Below are positions 1 to 6,920 of a stretch of DNA of 12,105 nt, piece by piece. Position 1 is the first letter of the stretch. The number at the start of each line of letters is the position of its first letter. This DNA is from Deltaproteobacteria bacterium (GTDB taxonomy: Bacteria > Desulfobacterota > Desulfarculia > Adiutricales > Adiutricaceae): assembly GCA_031288745.1 (NCBI GenBank), contig JAITQT010000496.1, positions 1-12,105 on the forward strand, given 5' to 3'. The notes beneath the pieces were generated by a model that saw only the letters and a program-made list of their open reading frames with translations, did not search any database and was not told the origin of the DNA. The translations under genes were made by a program, and so were the position numbers.

Positions 1-1077
1 CTTTCCCTAGCCTTTTCCGCATTCCTCTTACCACAGATGACTAAATCATCGGCGTAATTTACTATGACCGCCCTGTATAGCTTTTCATACCCACGCTTCT
101 TCTATCCAAGGAAAACGACGCAGGTACAGATTTGACATAAATGAACTCAGTGGCCAACCTTGCGGCACACCTCTTCTTTTATCCCGATTTTCCGTCGTTC
201 TTGTTATCCTTCCAGTTTCTTCATCCCTCTCTTCCACAGGGGCTTCTATACCCAGAACCGAAAACATTTGCCGCTCCATGGCACCTCCAGCCGCCATCTA
301 CCTTTGAGATCTAAAGTTGAAACCGGCAAATCATTTCGGTCGTTAGTATATCCACATCTTTATCAGATGTAGCACAGCCTTATCCACTATTCTCCGAGCT
401 AAGGATTTCATCAAATAGTCATGTGGAATCGTGTCAAAATAACTGGAAAGATCTGCGTCCACCTCTTCCGTGTGGCCATCGCGGTTAAGAAGGCATTGCA
501 CAGTCTGCTGGACATTTCTTCCCTCTCTGTACGCGTATTGCTCATCCACCAGGCCAGCTTCAAATATGCTTCCCAGTATCATTACCGCGGCTGTTTGCGC
601 CACACGATCCTTAAGATTAGGAATGCCCAACGGTCTCATCTTACCGTTAGTTTTGGGTATGTAAACACGCTTGATCGCCCAGGGGCTATAGTTCTTCTCC
701 CGGTGATTCTTCGCCAAAGAATCCAACCATTTATCCACTCCTCTCGCTTCGCTCTTCTCGAAGGTTAGGCCATCTCCTCCCGGCCCGCCACCATTACTTT
801 TGGCCCAGCGATAAGCCTCTTCAAGAACGTCTCTTCGACATATCTTGTCATATAAGGAATATAATCGGTAGTCGGGTTCACTCTTAGCTTTCTCATATAG
901 TGCTTCTTGTAATTGCTGAACCTTTTGTCGATACTTAGGTTTCCCAATATCTGGTCCCTTTCTTACTTTCACACATATCCAACTGTCTGGGCCCCTTCCC
1001 TCGGCCAGTCTTTTAACTGGTATCTTCGTTTGCTCTTGAAGCAACCGTTTTATCAGTACTACGGACCCGTCCGCCAC
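1..1077 (-). pseudogene. ltrA: Decayed group II intron reverse transcriptase/maturase (partial, frameshifted)
   Basis: This is the intron-encoded protein of a group II intron, which normally acts as reverse transcriptase and splicing maturase. The first frame (343-1077, GTG start, 244 residues) holds the N-terminal part: RVYIPKTNGKMRPLGIP near residue 137, IFEAGLVDEQYAYREGRN, and the palm motif VDADLSSYFD at 206-215 with the first catalytic aspartate. It stops just after HLIKMW. Similarity resumes in another frame (about 85-260) with APVEERDEE and a degraded RRGVPQGWPLSSFMSNLYL; intact relatives have a PQG-x-PxSPLLxNLY motif here. A third frame (about 1-105) then carries KLYRAVIVNYADDLVICG, with the catalytic YADD at 45-56. 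About 100 bases near 245-343 have no counterpart in the family as I remember it. At least two frame changes mean the protein is not functional. The thumb/X and later domains lie beyond the left edge. Confidence 0.88.
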
Positions 1078-1240
1078 TCTGTGGGGACTAGGAGGAGCAA
1101 TAATGTTAGTCTCCTCTGTCCTTTAGGCCCGACCTATTCGTTACCGAACTTCGGTTTTAAACCCCATAAGCTATTGGGGTTCAGCCATCGAGGGGCTTGA
1201 TGTGTTGCTACATTCACCATTTGCGCTACGTATCAATGCC
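1078..1240 (-). ncRNA. Probable group II intron RNA segment upstream of the RT
   Basis: No coding sequence is credible here. On the minus strand this lies directly upstream of the intron RT start, where the ribozyme domains precede the open reading frame. It can form compact hairpins: AACCCCA (1160-1166) pairs with TGGGGTT (1175-1181), and ACCGAA (1143-1148) pairs with TTCGGT (1150-1155). This fits structured intron RNA. I could not find a convincing GTGYG 5' boundary, so the intron may be 5'-truncated; the MITE-like ends at 1353-1436 are possible culprits. Domain V is not visible and would be beyond the left edge. The assignment rests mainly on position. Confidence 0.4.
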
Positions 1241-1352
1241 ATTACCCCGGGAGAATCTTGGAGGGCTTTTCTCTACTGCTCTGGTAATCACCTGTTTTTA
1301 ATTTATAACACAGCCATTCCGGAAAACTTACTATCAATTTTCGCCACTCCAA

Positions 1353-1376
1353 GGGGACTTTTTGCGCTTCGATCAA
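1353..1376 (+). repeat. Solo terminal inverted repeat of the MITE family
   Basis: TTTTTGCGCTTCGATCAA at 1359-1376 is identical to the right terminus of the two complete MITE-like elements at 6538-6652 and 11687-11799, and is preceded by GGGGAC (their inner bases are GAGGAC or GATGAC). It is followed so that AATATT (1375-1380) matches the AANNTT target pattern of the complete copies. No matching left terminus exists about 115 bases upstream, and the inner sequence does not match the complete elements. It may be the end of a larger related transposon or of a truncated copy. Confidence 0.7.
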
Positions 1377-1382
1377 TATTAA

Positions 1383-1436
1383 GATTATGTTATAATTTTA
1401 AGGACTGATAACGGATATTTTTTGCTTTCGACCATA
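1383..1436 (+). repeat. Degenerate right half of a MITE copy
   Basis: The stretch TGTTATAATTTTAAGGACT followed by TTTTTTGCTTTCGACCA resembles the right part of the complete element at 6538-6652 (TGTTACAAATTTAAGGACT, then TTTTTGCGCTTCGATCAA). It has several substitutions in the terminal repeat. It lies 57 bases from the intact solo end at 1353-1376 in the same orientation, which suggests nested or successive insertions. The left half is missing or unrecognisable. Confidence 0.5.
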
Positions 1437-1489
1437 TATTAAGTATAAGGCGTAAATATTACTGTATCCATTCCCAAGCCTTCTTGGTC

Positions 1490-1732
1490 GTGAACGCACG
1501 ATTCAAGCCTATTGAAAGGGACAACACTTACCGCAACAATTTATCTCCCTATAGGAGCTTAGCTATTCCAACATCGATCAAGGTTTAAAGATAGGGTTGA
1601 AGCGCCAACCTAAGTGGAAACCTCTAAAGAACTATTGTTAAGCTCTTAAAGGGCAACGGTAAAACTTAATTTCAACTTGAAATCCGCCTCTGGCCGCAAA
1701 GTGGGGTGAAAAAAGACCTGGTGAACGGTTAC
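1490..1732 (+). repeat. 243-bp dispersed repeat, copy A
   Basis: This is one of two diverged copies of a 243-bp sequence; copy B is at 6667-6909 in reverse orientation. By eye they are roughly 70 percent identical over their whole length, with the same length. Both begin and end with GTGAACG (here 1490-1496 and 1721-1727). Shared blocks include AAGCCTATTGAAAGGG, TACCGCAACAAT, AGGAGCTTAG and GGTGAACGGTTAC. One frame reads KPIERDNTYRNN near the 5' end before a stop, matched by KPIERGDRYRNN in copy B. It could therefore be a decayed gene fragment, a small non-autonomous element or a structured RNA. I do not recognise the family. Confidence 0.75.
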
Positions 1733-1783
1733 GAAAATTTAGCTTAAAGGCCTGGCTAGACAAGCTCACCGATGGCCCAGTAT

Positions 1784-1804
1784 AAAAATTGTATTGAAAT
1801 TTTT
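1784..1804 (-). terminator. Weak AT-only hairpin after the racemase gene
   Basis: AAAAATT (1784-1790) can pair with AATTTTT (1798-1804) across a 7-base loop, about 33 bases beyond the racemase stop codon at 1837. There is no GC in the stem, so intrinsic termination would be inefficient. It is listed only because no better terminator follows this leftward transcript. Confidence 0.2.
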
Positions 1805-1836
1805 GGTTGTAGAAGGGGACTATAATAATTTTGCCG

Positions 1837-2931
1837 TCAATGAAGTATCTCTACTTTTACCGAGGCCGAGCGGACGGCCTGGGCTGCGGCCCAGTAACCG
1901 GGAACGAAAGAGATCTTATCTCCGGCTTTAAACTTTAAAGGGCAATCGGTCACGTCTAAGATTATGTACCCTGCCGTTAAGCCGGTCACGAAGCATCCGG
2001 GAGTAAGGCAGATAAGCTGGTCCAACTCGTTTTCCTCGAGCCCGCAAACGCGGCCAGGACTAACGTGAAATCGGCCCAGTTCAAGTAAGGCCCTTAACCT
2101 AGGCCCTTGAGGTGAAATAGGGGGCTGATCTTGGCCGCAAGCGTGTTTGGCACCGCCACCAATCGAAAGTCCTATTTGCCTTAACCTTATTTCAACAATC
2201 TCGGTTTGTATCTCGCAGACGTCAGGGCGGTAAGGTCCGCCCGGTAAATCGATTTGGCGATAGATATCCCGGCCCAATAAAAACGGGTCCCCCGCCCTAA
2301 TCTCGGTGATTGGCCCAAGACCCTCGCTTTCAACGAAGTTTAGCATGACCGAGCCCCCTAGGCTTATAAGTGGGTCCATAAGGCCTTTAGCCCTGGCTAA
2401 ATTAACTAACCATTCTAAAGAAGTAAACAAAGAGCTGTCGGGTAAGGCCGAACTTAAGCAGCTTAAGATTGCGGCAAAGCCTAAAACCTTAATATTTTTA
2501 AGGGTTAAAGCCGCTTCCAAAGCCTGAGGCAATTGATCTAGGTTTAAGCCCTCTCTAGCATCTCCTAAATCCACGGTTAAGAAGACCTCGTGGGTTAGAT
2601 TTAGGCCTTCGGCCGCCTTATCGAGGGCTTTGACGACTTCAATTTCGGCTTGGAAGCTTCGCCCGAAAAGCTCAGCCGCTTCTTTGATTCTAGAGGGAGG
2701 GCATATTTGAATGAGGACTTTATTATCCCTTTGGCCCCAACCCGAGGCCTCGCCAATCTCGGAAAACCCAAAGCGAAGAAAACCGGCTTTAGCCACAACC
2801 TCGAGGACCCTGGGATGACTATCAAGGCCCTTTAGCACGGGCAGGAGCGTAAGAGACCATTTTTGAGCCCAAACTGAGGCTTTTTCCGCATTATGGCGCA
2901 GGGCCTCTAGGTTTATTCTTAGCGATGGCAC
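1837..2931 (-). CDS. PLP-dependent alanine/ornithine racemase-family enzyme
   Basis: A 364-residue protein of the alanine racemase N-terminal fold (fold-type III PLP enzymes), closest in pattern to the alanine/ornithine racemase (Orr-like) group. K34 in VLKGLDSHP sits where the PLP-binding lysine lies at the end of the first barrel strand. DLGDAREGLNLDQL (about 121-134) and GGSVMLNF followed by IRAGDPFLLGRD match the family's conserved barrel motifs, including the phosphate-binding region. The length suggests an intact enzyme with its C-terminal beta domain. Expected role: cytosolic interconversion of L- and D-amino acids; the substrate cannot be read from sequence. The start is GTG at 2929-2931, with AAGG 7 bases upstream; the overlapping ATG one base earlier on the strand is out of frame. 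It lies 85 bases downstream of the AAA+ activator on the same strand, so it may be co-transcribed. It is not a known T3SS part. Confidence 0.75.
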   Translation of the reverse strand: MPSLRINLEALRHNAEKASVWAQKWSLTLLPVLKGLDSHPRVLEVVAKAGFLRFGFSEIGEASGWGQRDNKVLIQICPPSRIKEAAELFGRSFQAEIEVVKALDKAAEGLNLTHEVFLTVDLGDAREGLNLDQLPQALEAALTLKNIKVLGFAAILSCLSSALPDSSLFTSLEWLVNLARAKGLMDPLISLGGSVMLNFVESEGLGPITEIRAGDPFLLGRDIYRQIDLPGGPYRPDVCEIQTEIVEIRLRQIGLSIGGGAKHACGQDQPPISPQGPRLRALLELGRFHVSPGRVCGLEENELDQLICLTPGCFVTGLTAGYIILDVTDCPLKFKAGDKISFVPGYWAAAQAVRSASVKVEILH

Positions 2932-3016
2932 ATGGAAGCCTTTCGTAGGCTAAATTAAAACTAACGAAGATTTAGGTTATAAACGGTACCCAAAAAAGCG
3001 CTATCTGTATGGGCCG

Positions 3017-4357
3017 CTAATTGATGCCCATTTTTTTTAGTTTTTTTCTAAGGCCCTCGCGAGATAGGCCGAGTTCGATGGCGGCTCTGGTCTTATTGCC
3101 GCCTTGGCGCTCCAAGGCCTTTATCACCTCGGCCCGGGATAGCTCTTTAAGAGAAGACACGCGTTGATTGGCTTTTTCACTCCCTAAATCGCTTTCGGCC
3201 GATTGAGCAGGGACATGACCGTTAGAGGAGCTAGAGACTTCAGAGCTGCTTAAAGACCTTTTATCGGCTATAGCACTAGACTCTTCGCGAGAGCTTACGC
3301 TAAGCATTATCCTATCGGAGATATCGCTAATTTGCAACTCAGGGCCTTCGGCCATAGCCGCCACCCTCTCCATCTCGTTTTGAAGCTCTCTAACATTACC
3401 CGGCCATGGGTAGGAGTCGATTACCTTTTCAGCCTCTCTTCCTATCCTTAACTCTTTTCGCCCCATACGAGCCGCGTGAAACTTTAGGAAAAACTTAGCC
3501 AACAACATGATGTCGTCCCCTCTCTCGCGCAGAGGAGGAACGACTAGTTCGACCACGTTGAGACGATAGTAGAGATCTTCGCGAAAACTCTTACTGGCCA
3601 CCGCCTCTTTGATGTCAAGGTTGGTAGCTGAGATGACCTGTAAATCAACCGGAAAACTTTTGCGAGCCCCCACTCTCCGAACCTGTTTTTCCTCAAGCAC
3701 TCTTAACAATTTAGCCTGGTTTTGTAAAGCTAATTCGGCCACCTCGTCTAAAAAGAGTATCCCCCCGCTAGCCGCTTCTATCAACCCTTTTCTCCTCTCC
3801 ACTCCCGTGGCCACGCCCTTTTCTATACCAAACATCTCGCTCTCAAACAAGGTTTCCGGTATAGCCGAGCAGTTAACGGCCACGAACTCGGCCTCGCGCC
3901 GTGGGGAATTTAGGAAGATCGTCTTAGCCAACACGTCTTTGCCGCTGCCGGTGGGCCCCAAGATCATAGTGTTTATATGGTAGTGGGCCACGTGCAGCGC
4001 TCGCTCAATAACTTGGTTCATGGCCGGGCAATGGCCCAAAATGGGTTTTTGAACAAAGGTGTGGGCCAAAGTTTCTTGCAAAAAAACGTTTCGCCTCGAC
4101 AGCCCTTGCCTTATCTCTTCTAATTCAGTGTTTCTCGATTCCAAATCGGCGATGAGGTTTTCACGCTCCACGGCCCTAGCCTCAAGCTTTACCATCAACA
4201 TGCCGAAGGCCTCTGCTAAACGCACCACGTTAGGAGGACCACTCTTTTCGTTAGTTAACTGATAGAGAAGATCCTCTCCACTAGTGCGATCCCAAGCTAA
4301 ATCCTCACAAACCTGAGTTAAAACGCCCAATAAATCGGGCGGTGCGGTTTTAGACAC
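3017..4357 (-). CDS. Sigma-54-type AAA+ transcriptional activator with altered GAFTGA loop
   Basis: A 446-residue bacterial enhancer-binding protein. A helical, coiled-coil-prone N-terminus (about 50-95) replaces any receiver, GAF or PAS domain. The AAA+ domain (about 105-330) has Walker A GPTGSGKD (134-141), Walker B GGILFLDE (198-205), SATN (243-246), FREDLYYRL (258-266), PLRERGDD (275-282) and WPGNVREL (318-325). A Ser-rich linker (about 353-375) leads to a Fis-type helix-turn-helix at 402-446 (GGNKTRAAIELGLSREGLRKK). The sigma-54-contacting GAFTGA loop reads GVATGV (181-186), lacking the phenylalanine needed in PspF and NtrC. The start is GTG three bases after the sctU stop, with AGGAGGTGA inside the last sctU codons, so it is translationally linked to sctU. 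By analogy with HrpR/HrpS, which also lack a sensory domain, it probably regulates this T3SS; the target promoters are inferred. Confidence 0.88.
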   Translation of the reverse strand: MSKTAPPDLLGVLTQVCEDLAWDRTSGEDLLYQLTNEKSGPPNVVRLAEAFGMLMVKLEARAVERENLIADLESRNTELEEIRQGLSRRNVFLQETLAHTFVQKPILGHCPAMNQVIERALHVAHYHINTMILGPTGSGKDVLAKTIFLNSPRREAEFVAVNCSAIPETLFESEMFGIEKGVATGVERRKGLIEAASGGILFLDEVAELALQNQAKLLRVLEEKQVRRVGARKSFPVDLQVISATNLDIKEAVASKSFREDLYYRLNVVELVVPPLRERGDDIMLLAKFFLKFHAARMGRKELRIGREAEKVIDSYPWPGNVRELQNEMERVAAMAEGPELQISDISDRIMLSVSSREESSAIADKRSLSSSEVSSSSNGHVPAQSAESDLGSEKANQRVSSLKELSRAEVIKALERQGGNKTRAAIELGLSREGLRKKLKKMGIN

Positions 4358-4360
4358 GCC

Positions 4361-5404
4361 TCACCTCCTATCAAGGGTCCTAAGCCACTTAAGGACCTCG
4401 GCCACCGGCTCGATGAGATCTTTAGGGATATAGGAGTACTCCAGTCCATTTTCAAAAAGATCGCGGGCCAAGGTCGCCTCCCGCATAATCGGGACGCCCA
4501 ACCGCTTAGCCTCGGCTATCATACGCTTAGCCGTTTCTCCCTCGCCCTTACTTAGTATTACAGGAAGATCATTTTTTCCTTCCTCGTAATCTATCGCCAC
4601 TGCATAATGGGTTGGGTTGGTTACTAAGACCTTAGCTTTAGATACGCTATTGACGCTATTTTGGTTAGCCATCTCTTGATGAAGCTGCCGGCGCTTACTT
4701 TTAATGAGCGGATCACCTTCGCTCTCCTTATACTCTCTCATTACTTCTTCCTTGCTCATCATATTATCCTTAATATACTTAAATTTCTGGTAAATAAAAT
4801 CTATGATCGCTAAGATAGCAAAAGCTACGGCTGCGTAAATAACCATGTCGCCTAAAGAAGAGCCTATAATCTTAGATAAGCTCTTAGCGTTACCTATAGG
4901 TATGGACATAATGGAAGCCCAATCGCGAGATATTACTTTCCAAACTACCGTTGAAACCACAATAACCTTTACGACGCTCTTTAAAAGCTCAAAGAGGTTA
5001 TTTTTAGAAAATGTCTTTTTAAACCACTTAGCCGGCGATAAATTCTCAAGCTTTGGCAGGGCCGCCTGAAAGGATACAAGGACCCCAATCTGGGCCATGT
5101 TGCTAAGGGCGCTGACCACGACCACTGTTGGGATTAATGGGCCTAGAGCCTTAAGAAGACATAGGCCAACGATCGCTAAGCAGAAGCTATAAGCCTGGTT
5201 AAAATCTGTCCAGGCCACCTTAAAGACCGCCTCGGCCGTCTGTTCAAAGAGATCCAAAAGATAGGGCCCACGAATAACAAAATATAGAGCAGTGACCATG
5301 ACCACGGCGGCTGAGGGCACCTCTTGGCTCCTAGCGACTTGACCTTTTTCTCTAGCGTCGCGAAGCCTTTTAGAGGTTGGTTGTTCGGTTTTCTCCTGGC
5401 TCAT
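4361..5404 (-). CDS. sctU: T3SS export apparatus switch protein SctU (YscU family)
   Basis: A 347-residue inner-membrane protein of the export gate. The basic N-terminus EKTEQPTSKRLRDAREKGQVARS is the family signature. Four hydrophobic segments follow (about 30-50, 72-108, 140-160 and 185-207), then a cytosolic domain. The autocleavage motif NPTH is at 263-266, the same numbering as in Yersinia YscU; cleavage between N263 and P264 switches export from needle subunits to translocators and effectors. The remainder (AIDYEEG, PVILSKGEGETAKRMIAEAKRLGVPIM, ARDLF) matches the family's C-terminal cytosolic domain. The length is normal (YscU 354). It starts 5 bases after the sctT stop, and its last codons carry the ribosome-binding site of the activator gene. 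Confidence 0.97.
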   Translation of the reverse strand: MSQEKTEQPTSKRLRDAREKGQVARSQEVPSAAVVMVTALYFVIRGPYLLDLFEQTAEAVFKVAWTDFNQAYSFCLAIVGLCLLKALGPLIPTVVVVSALSNMAQIGVLVSFQAALPKLENLSPAKWFKKTFSKNNLFELLKSVVKVIVVSTVVWKVISRDWASIMSIPIGNAKSLSKIIGSSLGDMVIYAAVAFAILAIIDFIYQKFKYIKDNMMSKEEVMREYKESEGDPLIKSKRRQLHQEMANQNSVNSVSKAKVLVTNPTHYAVAIDYEEGKNDLPVILSKGEGETAKRMIAEAKRLGVPIMREATLARDLFENGLEYSYIPKDLIEPVAEVLKWLRTLDRR

Positions 5405-5409
5405 GGCTC

Positions 5410-6228
5410 TTAATCCAACAAAATAAGCCTAAGTAAAGGCGTTTTTTGAAACATTTCGGTCCAAAAACCGGGCGAAAGCCTTAAAAAAGTTAAGTAGTAG
5501 GAAACTAGGATGAACATAGTTATAGCGCTTTTAATGGGCATAGCCAGGACATAGACGTTAAGCTGAGAAGCGAAACGGTTAATCAGCCCTAGGGCTGCGT
5601 CGGTTAGTAAGCAGACCGCAGCCAAAGGTCCGGCCACTAATACGGCGTTTAACATTAACCAATCAGCTAGATTAAGGGCAAAGAGGACAAACTTTTGGCT
5701 AGCTAGATTAGGCCAAAAGGAAAGGACCGGCCAGATAACGTAAGAGTCGAAAAAGAGAGGCAAAAAGGTCATCAAGCCGCCGCCAACAAAAAAGACGTAG
5801 ACCAAACTCTGGAAAAACAACGAGCCTAGAGGCGAGGTCTCCTCGGCCAAGTAGGGGTCTTGTTCTGAGGCCATGGTAGCCCCGCGTTGGTTATCCATGA
5901 TAAAGCCCGCGCTCATAGCCATATAAAAGACTAAGGCCACGGCCCAGGTGAGAATAAAGCCTAAGGCCAGCTCTTTGAGGGCTAAGCCTATTAATAAAGG
6001 TAAATGAGAGACGTTTAGGGGGCTATCGAATGGAACTTGCTCTATCCAAACTGGGGCCAAAATTAAGGCAAAAGAAAATATGAGCCCGGCCTTTAGCTGA
6101 CCGCTCAGCGTACCCCCGCCCAGAAAAGGGCTCATTGTGATAAGGATAGTTAACCTAATTAGCCCAAGGACAATTGAAGCGGTATACCAACCCACAGAGG
6201 GCTCGTAGAGTATCTTTAAAACCTCCAT
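5410..6228 (-). CDS. sctT: T3SS export apparatus protein SctT (YscT family)
   Basis: A 272-residue polytopic inner-membrane protein that joins SctR and SctS in the export pore. It carries the family hallmarks DNQRGATMASEQDP (112-125) and TSPLG (131-135), and the C-terminal block LGLINRFASQLNVYVLAMPI (213-232). Hydrophobic segments span most of the protein, and its length is close to YscT (261). The ATG start is preceded by AGGT nine bases upstream. A 21-base gap separates it from sctS and a 5-base gap from sctU, so the three are one transcription unit. No truncation or frameshift is visible. Confidence 0.96.
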   Translation of the reverse strand: MEVLKILYEPSVGWYTASIVLGLIRLTILITMSPFLGGGTLSGQLKAGLIFSFALILAPVWIEQVPFDSPLNVSHLPLLIGLALKELALGFILTWAVALVFYMAMSAGFIMDNQRGATMASEQDPYLAEETSPLGSLFFQSLVYVFFVGGGLMTFLPLFFDSYVIWPVLSFWPNLASQKFVLFALNLADWLMLNAVLVAGPLAAVCLLTDAALGLINRFASQLNVYVLAMPIKSAITMFILVSYYLTFLRLSPGFWTEMFQKTPLLRLILLD

Positions 6229-6249
6229 GGGATTTTTACCTAAGTAAAA

Positions 6250-6510
6250 TTAAACGAGCCAGAAGCGATTAAAAATCTCGCTAGAAAAGCTTATCAACTC
6301 GACCGCCACCCAGCCTGAGCAAGCAAAAATAGTAATTGAAACGGCGATAAGCTTAATACCAAAAGAAAGGGTCTGTTCTTGGAGCTGGGTGATGGCCTGA
6401 AACAAACTTAGGCCCAAGCCCACTAAGCTAGCCACCAAGATGGGCGGAAGAGAGAGTATTAGCACCAAAAATAAGGCTTTAGAAGCGTAATGCAAAGCAA
6501 TTGGATCCAA
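6250..6510 (-). CDS. sctS: T3SS export apparatus protein SctS (YscS family)
   Basis: An 86-residue protein with two hydrophobic hairpin segments (about 13-40 and 50-75), the normal size for the family (YscS 88). The central GLGLSLFQAITQLQEQTLSF is the characteristic loop between the two segments. SctS subunits stack with SctR and SctT in the export gate. The start codon is TTG (6508-6510), placed by a perfect AAGGAGG (6516-6522) five bases upstream. SctR, normally encoded directly before SctS, is absent; instead a MITE-like element ends about 27 bases upstream of the start. The gene is intact. Confidence 0.95.
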   Translation of the reverse strand: MDPIALHYASKALFLVLILSLPPILVASLVGLGLSLFQAITQLQEQTLSFGIKLIAVSITIFACSGWVAVELISFSSEIFNRFWLV

Positions 6511-6515
6511 ATTGT

Positions 6516-6522
6516 CCTCCTT
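6516..6522 (-). promoter_or_regulatory. Strong Shine-Dalgarno that fixes the TTG start of sctS
   Basis: AAGGAGG on the minus strand lies five bases from the TTG codon at 6508-6510. No in-frame ATG is better placed, so this site decides the unusual start. Confidence 0.8.
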
Positions 6523-6537
6523 AAGTATAAGCTAATT

Positions 6538-6652
6538 TTGATCGAAGCGCAAAAACCTCTTAAAATCAAAATAGTCAAAAAAATTAACTAGTAATAAGGC
6601 TCTGTTACAAATTTAAGGACTCATATAAGATGACTTTTTGCGCTTCGATCAA
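6538..6652 (-). mobile_element. MITE-like element, copy 1 (115 bp)
   Basis: Perfect 18-bp terminal inverted repeats, TTGATCGAAGCGCAAAAA (6538-6555) and its complement (6635-6652), enclose an AT-rich interior without a gene. The copy at 11687-11799, read on the other strand, shares most of the interior (for example CCTCTTAAAA, CAAAATAGTC, AAATTAACTAGTAATAA). The flanks show a direct repeat AATTTT (6534-6539 and 6651-6656) overlapping the terminal TT/AA, which looks like a target duplication. It lies between sctV and sctS. The transposase that would move it is not in the window. Confidence 0.85.
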
Positions 6653-6666
6653 TTTTAACTTCTTAA

Positions 6667-6909
6667 GTAACCGTTCACCAAGTCTTTTTTTCCCACGTTG
6701 CGGCTGGTAGCAACTTTGGAGTTGTAATTAAGTTTTAGCCTACGCCCTAAGATCTTAACATTAGTTCTTTTGAGGTTTCTACTTAGCTCGGTGCTTGAAC
6801 CATAATATTTTAACTTTGATTAATATTAAAATTACTAAGCTCCTCGAGGTGGCTATATTGTTGCGGTATCTGTCGCCCCTTTCAATAGGCTTGGCACCGT
6901 AACGTTCAC
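6667..6909 (-). repeat. 243-bp dispersed repeat, copy B
   Basis: This is the inverted partner of copy A at 1490-1732, of equal length and roughly 70 percent identical by eye. It starts and ends, on the minus strand, with GTGAACG (6903-6909 and 6672-6678). A short open frame of 62 codons (6779-6967) begins inside the sctV 3' end and reads through KPIERGDRYRNN, but it has no recognised domain and I do not call it a gene. The repeat begins 38 bases beyond the sctV stop and ends 14 bases from MITE copy 1. Together the two elements fill the gap where continuous T3SS genes would be expected. Confidence 0.75.
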
Positions 6910-6920
6910 TTTTGTGAACG
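6903..6920. repeat. Perfect short inverted repeat after sctV
   Basis: CGTTCAC (6903-6909), a TTTT loop and GTGAACG (6914-6920) form a 7-bp hairpin about 28 bases beyond the sctV stop. On the minus strand no T-run follows, so it is not a typical intrinsic terminator; it could stabilise the sctV transcript end. One arm is the boundary motif of repeat B. Confidence 0.5.

Noticed and set aside
913..1408. Plus-strand open frames of 95 and 68 codons near the intron
   Set aside because: They overlap the intron reverse transcriptase, its RNA region and MITE ends, and lack plausible ribosome-binding sites and recognisable products.
1494..1499. GTGCG on the minus strand as the group II intron 5' end
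   Set aside because: The bases that follow do not resemble a group II start, and the site lies inside repeat A, which occurs elsewhere without an intron.
3609..3983. 124-codon plus-strand open frame opposite the activator gene
   Set aside because: It is antisense to the conserved AAA+ domain; the protein resembles no family and is explained by the codon pattern of the real gene.
6524..6552. Hybrid promoter for sctS made of TTGCGC in the MITE terminus and TATACT beside it, 17 bases apart on the minus strand
   Set aside because: The -35 matches only 3 of 6, and transcription would start near 6517, inside the Shine-Dalgarno of sctS, giving a message without its ribosome-binding site.
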